From assembly GCA_013177805.1 (NCBI GenBank), contig JABLXU010000018.1:1-64000 (forward strand): DNA of 64,000 nt. Direction: 5' to 3'. A model generated the notes under the pieces. That model had not been told where the DNA came from and ran no database searches. It saw nothing but the letters and a program-made list of their open reading frames with translations. Positions within the stretch are counted from its first letter, which is position 1. Every line of letters starts with the position of its first letter. This DNA is from Candidatus Omnitrophota bacterium (GTDB lineage: Bacteria; Hinthialibacterota; Hinthialibacteria; Hinthialibacterales; Hinthialibacteraceae). Shown here in pieces: positions 60,504-64,000 of this stretch. Made by a program: the position numbers and the translations under genes.

Positions 60504-62465
60504 TCATTCCGCCAGCAGGGGAAATTCCGTGATCCGCAACCGGGTGTTGCCGTAGGGAATCAATTCCAGATCGGCCAGCGGCTGATCTGAAACTACCGGG
60601 CCCGGGGGCGGCGCTCCGGCGGAATTATCCACCAGGGTCCACTCCGGAAGCATCCGGCCTTTGACCTTCAACACCACCGGAGCATCTTCGTGGCTAAACG
60701 GCACCGAGCTCACAGGCCGGGTTCGGATTTCAACGCTTTCCCCGGGATTGTCCCGGTCCAGCGCCAAGCCGAAGTTCCACGGGGTGATGGGATAGATGGC
60801 CCAATCGGCCACGGGCAGCGTGTCGTGATAGGATTTTAGTTTTTTAAAATGCTCCTCGATTTTCAGTGAAAAATAGAGCGGGCCGCGCCGGATGGAGACG
60901 GCGCCGTTATACCGTGTCTCCGTTCGGATTTTCATGGGCAGGTCAAGGGTTACAATGTCACCCGGTTGCCAATCCCGGGTGATGGGGAAGAACAATCCCG
61001 CTTTGGGACGCAGGATCTGCCCGCCGGCCGTGGCCGTGGCCCCTTCCGCCCAGGCTGGGATACGCAGATAGAGGGGGAATCGTACGCTCCGCTCCATAGC
61101 CAACGAGAACCGGATGTTTCCCTCGAAGGGATACTGGGTTTCCTCGGTGATCTGGACGGTTTGGCCGTCCGCCACGCGGGCCGTAACCACGCTGGGACCA
61201 TACGCCACGGCGGCCATGCCCTGATCGTGGGTGGCCATCCATAGGTGCGACACGAACTTGGGCCAGCCTTGGTGCATGTTGGCCGTGCAGCAGCCGAAGT
61301 TCGGTTCCAGGCCGTAGAGATTCGAGGCGTTGCCGTTCGTGCTCCAATTGCGTTTGGCCACGGTGCAAAGCACCTGATTGGCTTGCTGATCATATTGATG
61401 CGCCCAATAATCCGGCGTGCAGGTCCCGGGATTGGCGTTGTAGGCGAGCACCTCCAGGCGGTCCGCCAGCGCGGGATCACCGAAGATTTCGATCAAATTT
61501 TCCAGCGAGAACATAAATTCCACCACCCCGCACAACTCGGTGCCCTGGGAGGGATGCCGCCCGGAGAGATGTTCATCGCCGGAGTACCGGCCCGCGGCCT
61601 GGCCATGATAGCGGTCCAGATTTTGGATGGCGGAAAACGAACCTTGCCGGTAAGGCTCTTCCTTGGCCAAGACATAGATCAGGCCGGGATATTTGATAGC
61701 CATGCCTAGATTCACTACGTGGCAGGGGTGACCATAACCGGTCCGTTTTTGCGTCCAGGCATCGTCAAAGGGGAATTGGTTGAAGAGGCCGGTCCAGTCA
61801 AAGCAGTTCTTGTAAATGATCTCCGCTGTCTTCAACACCCGTGGATCGCCTGTGCGGCGGTAGAGCCAATACGCGGTCACCAAATTCTCCATGGCCCGCA
61901 CGCCGCGCCAATCTTTATCCGGCCAATCGGGTGGATTGTTTTCGAGGAAATGGAAATAATTCTTGATGATGGTTAACGCCCGGGCGTCGCTCGTGGCTTC
62001 GTAATACTGACTCAGCACCTTGAGGGCCACGGCCAAAGGCCACCGGTCCTTGTTTTGGAGAGGTCCGAACCAGCCATCGGGCTGGCCGCTGGCCAAGATC
62101 GGTTCGATCCAGGACTTCACCTTATCGAGCAGCCGCGCGTCCTCGAGCAGGTAGGCCAAGGGAACCAGGCCGTCCAGGTAATACGGCCCCCGCTCCCACG
62201 CATCGCCGGTTCCCCCTTTCCAGGCTGAGTTGGAAAGCGATTCCCAAAACTCGTCGAGATGCCCGGTGAGGCCGTTGGCTTGGAGGGTCAGCTGATCCTT
62301 CAGCCATCCTGCGGGCTTAACCGTCCCCAGCGGTAAGGCCACGAATTCCGACTGCACTAAAGGTTCCAGATTCACGGGATAATGCCGGTTGACACTTTCC
62401 GCGGCTTTTCCCGCCGGTACCAGCCAAACCATCCCGGCGGCCAGAATCCAGATGGATGATTTCAT
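60504..62465 (-). CDS. Secreted beta-L-arabinofuranosidase-like enzyme, glycoside hydrolase family 127
   Basis: The product is 653 aa from ATG 62465, with a signal peptide (SSIWILAAGMVWLVPAGKAA). It has the GH127 barrel and beta domains: LPLGTVKPAGWLKDQL, YLDGLVPLAYLLEDARLL, the Glu-x-Cys metal site in GTELCGVVEFMFSLE (Glu310, Cys312) and the paired cysteines of NFGCCTANMHQGWPKF (Cys392, Cys393), one of which is the catalytic nucleophile in this family. All zinc and catalytic positions are intact. The likely activity is removal of beta-L-arabinofuranose from plant glycans; some relatives have other activities. CAGGAGG precedes the start. It is divergent from the Tat-exported isomerase-like gene. 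Confidence 0.9.
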   Translation of the reverse strand: MKSSIWILAAGMVWLVPAGKAAESVNRHYPVNLEPLVQSEFVALPLGTVKPAGWLKDQLTLQANGLTGHLDEFWESLSNSAWKGGTGDAWERGPYYLDGLVPLAYLLEDARLLDKVKSWIEPILASGQPDGWFGPLQNKDRWPLAVALKVLSQYYEATSDARALTIIKNYFHFLENNPPDWPDKDWRGVRAMENLVTAYWLYRRTGDPRVLKTAEIIYKNCFDWTGLFNQFPFDDAWTQKRTGYGHPCHVVNLGMAIKYPGLIYVLAKEEPYRQGSFSAIQNLDRYHGQAAGRYSGDEHLSGRHPSQGTELCGVVEFMFSLENLIEIFGDPALADRLEVLAYNANPGTCTPDYWAHQYDQQANQVLCTVAKRNWSTNGNASNLYGLEPNFGCCTANMHQGWPKFVSHLWMATHDQGMAAVAYGPSVVTARVADGQTVQITEETQYPFEGNIRFSLAMERSVRFPLYLRIPAWAEGATATAGGQILRPKAGLFFPITRDWQPGDIVTLDLPMKIRTETRYNGAVSIRRGPLYFSLKIEEHFKKLKSYHDTLPVADWAIYPITPWNFGLALDRDNPGESVEIRTRPVSSVPFSHEDAPVVLKVKGRMLPEWTLVDNSAGAPPPGPVVSDQPLADLELIPYGNTRLRITEFPLLAE

Positions 62466-62688
62466 GAACGCCAATACCTCCTGTTTCTTCATGTTCCGGA
62501 TCACGAAAAAGCCCCGCGGCCGGAAATCCATCTCATTCTCTGAAAAACGCACGCGGTTGTATAGAGGCTGGCGCGTTTGTGATCCTTTGGCCCTTCACTC
62601 TTCTCTTGTTGACAAGATTCATGATATAAACCAGATGACAATGACAGAAATAACGGTTTTTCCAACCATTCACTCAAGCGAGGACATG

Positions 62689-63690
62689 ATGAACCCCAAA
62701 ATCCGTTTGGAAACCATCAATCATGGATCCCAGGGCATGACCCGGCGGCAGTTCGCCCGGGCCGGTCTATTCGGTTTGAGCGCGATGGCCTGGGGCATGC
62801 CAGGATACACATCCGCCGCGGCCGGTTCTCCCATCAAAATGTATAAAAACCTGGGCGTGGGACATATCGGCGTGAACGCCAACTTGAAGCAGGCCATCGC
62901 TTACGCGAGCCGGTTCGGTTTCGAGGGTGTGAATCCCGAGATCGGCGAGCTGGAGAAAATGACGGCCGGACAACGGAAAGAAATCGTCGAGGATCTAACA
63001 AGCCACGGCCTGAAATGGGGTGCGGGCGGCCTGCCAGTCCAGTTCCGGGAAGGAGAGGAGCCATTCCAGAAGGATATGGCCTTGCTGCCCGGCCGGGCGC
63101 AGATCCTGCGGGAGGTGGGAGTTACCCGGGTGGCCACTTGGATCCTGCCCGGCCACGCCACGCTGACGTACCGGCAGAATTTCGAGCAACACCGCGCCCG
63201 CCTGGCCGAGGCGGCGAAAATTCTCCAAGATCACGGCATCCGGCTGGGGTTGGAATTTGTCGGCCCCCGGACGTTCCGCAACCGTTACCGTTTTCCCTTC
63301 ATCAGCAGCCAGCCGGAAATGCTGGAACTGTGTGGCGCGATCGGTACGGGCAACGTGGGCCTGCTGCTCGACGCGTGGCACTGGCATACGTCGCATGGCA
63401 CGCCCGAAGAATTGCGCCAACTGAGCAACGAACAGATCATTGAAGTGCACATTAACGACGCGCCGGAAGGAGTTCCCATTGACGAGCTGGTGGACAACCG
63501 CCGCAAACTGCCCAGGGCCACGGGCGTGATCGATCTGAAGAGTTTTATGAATATTCTAGTTGCGGTTGGTTACGACGGGCCGGTTACCATCGAGCCGTTC
63601 GACGACGATCTGCGGAAACTGGAAAACGAACCAGCCTTGGAAAAAACCAGCGAGGCCATGCGGCGGGCGTTCGATTTGATCGAAATGTAG
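62689..63690 (+). CDS. Tat-exported sugar phosphate isomerase/epimerase-like protein (second copy)
   Basis: The product is 333 aa. A twin-arginine signal (GMTRRQFARAGLFGLSAMAWG) comes first, followed by a xylose-isomerase-like TIM barrel: LGVGHIGVNANLKQAIAYASRFGFEGVNPEI, REVGVTRVATWILPGHATL, HGIRLGLEFVGPRTFRNRY, GTGNVGLLLDAWHWHTS, IIEVHINDAPEGVPIDEL and YDGPVTIEPFDDDL. The Glu in GLEF, Asp in LLDAWHW, His in EVHIND and Glu in TIEPF are the probable metal ligands. The start is at 62686 or 62689, after GCGAGG. It is divergent from GH127, which hints at use of the released pentose, but export from the cytoplasm would place it outside. Confidence 0.87.
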   Translation: MNPKIRLETINHGSQGMTRRQFARAGLFGLSAMAWGMPGYTSAAAGSPIKMYKNLGVGHIGVNANLKQAIAYASRFGFEGVNPEIGELEKMTAGQRKEIVEDLTSHGLKWGAGGLPVQFREGEEPFQKDMALLPGRAQILREVGVTRVATWILPGHATLTYRQNFEQHRARLAEAAKILQDHGIRLGLEFVGPRTFRNRYRFPFISSQPEMLELCGAIGTGNVGLLLDAWHWHTSHGTPEELRQLSNEQIIEVHINDAPEGVPIDELVDNRRKLPRATGVIDLKSFMNILVAVGYDGPVTIEPFDDDLRKLENEPALEKTSEAMRRAFDLIEM

Positions 63691-63719
63691 GATCATCCGG
63701 TAAGCGCGGGATAATTCGC

Positions 63720-64000
63720 TTACGCTTGGCGGATCATGCGCGCGGGAACGCCCACCGCGGTCACGCCGGGCAATACATCCCGGATGACGGCCGCTCCGCC
63801 CCCGATCACCGCGTCTTCGCCGATGCACACGCCGGGCAAAACGCACGCGCCGATCCCGACATGGGCGCGGCGGCCGATGGTGACATTCCCGCCCAGATGC
63901 ACGCCGGGCGAGATATGCGCCCCATCGCCGATCCGGCAGTCGTGATCGACCGTGCAGCCGGTATTGAGAATGACGTTTTCCCCCACGCACGCGCCGCTGT
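63720..64000 (-). CDS. NeuD/PglD-type left-handed beta-helix acetyltransferase, C-terminal part (truncated by window edge)
   Basis: The frame is open to the window end and encodes the last 92 residues. Hexapeptide repeats are clear (VDHDCRIGDGAHISPGVHLGG, VTIGRRAHVGIGACVLPG, IGEDAVIGGGAAVIRDV), ending in VTAVGVPARMIRQA, the closing pattern of the NeuD/PglD sugar O- or N-acetyltransferase family. The His in VDHDC is the usual catalytic residue. The N-terminal part, normally a small Rossmann-like domain, lies beyond the window. It is convergent with the isomerase-like gene. Confidence 0.9.
   Translation of the reverse strand, partial: SGACVGENVILNTGCTVDHDCRIGDGAHISPGVHLGGNVTIGRRAHVGIGACVLPGVCIGEDAVIGGGAAVIRDVLPGVTAVGVPARMIRQA

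Noticed and set aside
62601-62630. TTGACA (62609-62614) with TATAAA (62625-62630) as a promoter for the second isomerase-like gene
   Set aside because: The spacing is only 10 bp instead of about 17, so the two boxes cannot serve one sigma-70 promoter; either box alone is weak evidence.

Overview
This is a bacterial chromosome segment, GC-rich by eye, with short AT-richer intergenic gaps, mostly Shine-Dalgarno-led genes, and many secreted or lipidated proteins. No rRNA, tRNA, transposase, integrase or CRISPR array was found. The combination of a complete Tad pilus locus, tandem bacterial microcompartment (BMC) vertex proteins, exported glycosidases, Tat-exported sugar-isomerase-like proteins and an ASPIC/UnbV protein suggests an uncultivated Gram-negative candidate-phylum or PVC-type bacterium. 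That placement is an inference from gene content; no marker gene here fixes the taxonomy.

Layout. (1) 1-12.5 kb: Tad/Flp pilus locus, all on +: Flp pilin, prepilin peptidase, TadE-like minor pilin, CpaB, secretin CpaC, TadG-like protein, CpaE, CpaF, TadB, TadC, an OmpA-like lipoprotein and an AAA+ ATPase. (2) 12.8-23.8 kb: ASPIC/UnbV protein, a stand-alone IspG C-terminal domain, a B12-binding radical SAM enzyme coupled to a TPR lipoprotein, a 1093-aa secreted protein with a duplicated domain, a hypothetical protein and a uroporphyrinogen-III methyltransferase. (3) 24.6-34.6 kb: exported proteins and sugar hydrolases: SUMF1-type protein, Ig/Fn3-like repeat protein, GH99-like, GH36 and a beta-galactosidase-trimerisation-like protein. 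(4) 35-47 kb: a FliK-like protein, metG, gatB, a Tat-exported sugar isomerase-like protein, a small membrane protein, GntP permease, purQ, a DUF4870 protein and a 328-aa unknown. (5) 46.9-57.7 kb: asnB, a frameshifted polyprenol/phytol kinase-like gene with a cysteine-rich partner, a GNAT gene leading three consecutive BMC vertex (EutN/CcmL) genes, an Eis-like acetyltransferase, an abundant-looking surface protein with a very strong terminator, and a radical SAM/SPASM-glycosyltransferase pair. (6) 57.9-64 kb: comEC, GH127, a second Tat-exported sugar isomerase-like protein and a truncated NeuD-type acetyltransferase.

How they fit. The Tad cluster should build an adhesive pilus: pilin and minor pilins, processing peptidase, outer-membrane secretin, ATPase and inner-membrane platform are all present. 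The ComEC channel could serve DNA uptake together with it. The GH36, GH99-like, GH127 and GHL-type enzymes, the isomerase-like proteins and the GntP permease point to scavenging of plant or algal polysaccharides. The BMC-P triplet implies that microcompartments are made, with hexameric shell proteins and enzymes encoded elsewhere. Intergenic gaps repeatedly carry two families of short palindromic dispersed repeats, which account for most non-coding sequence here.
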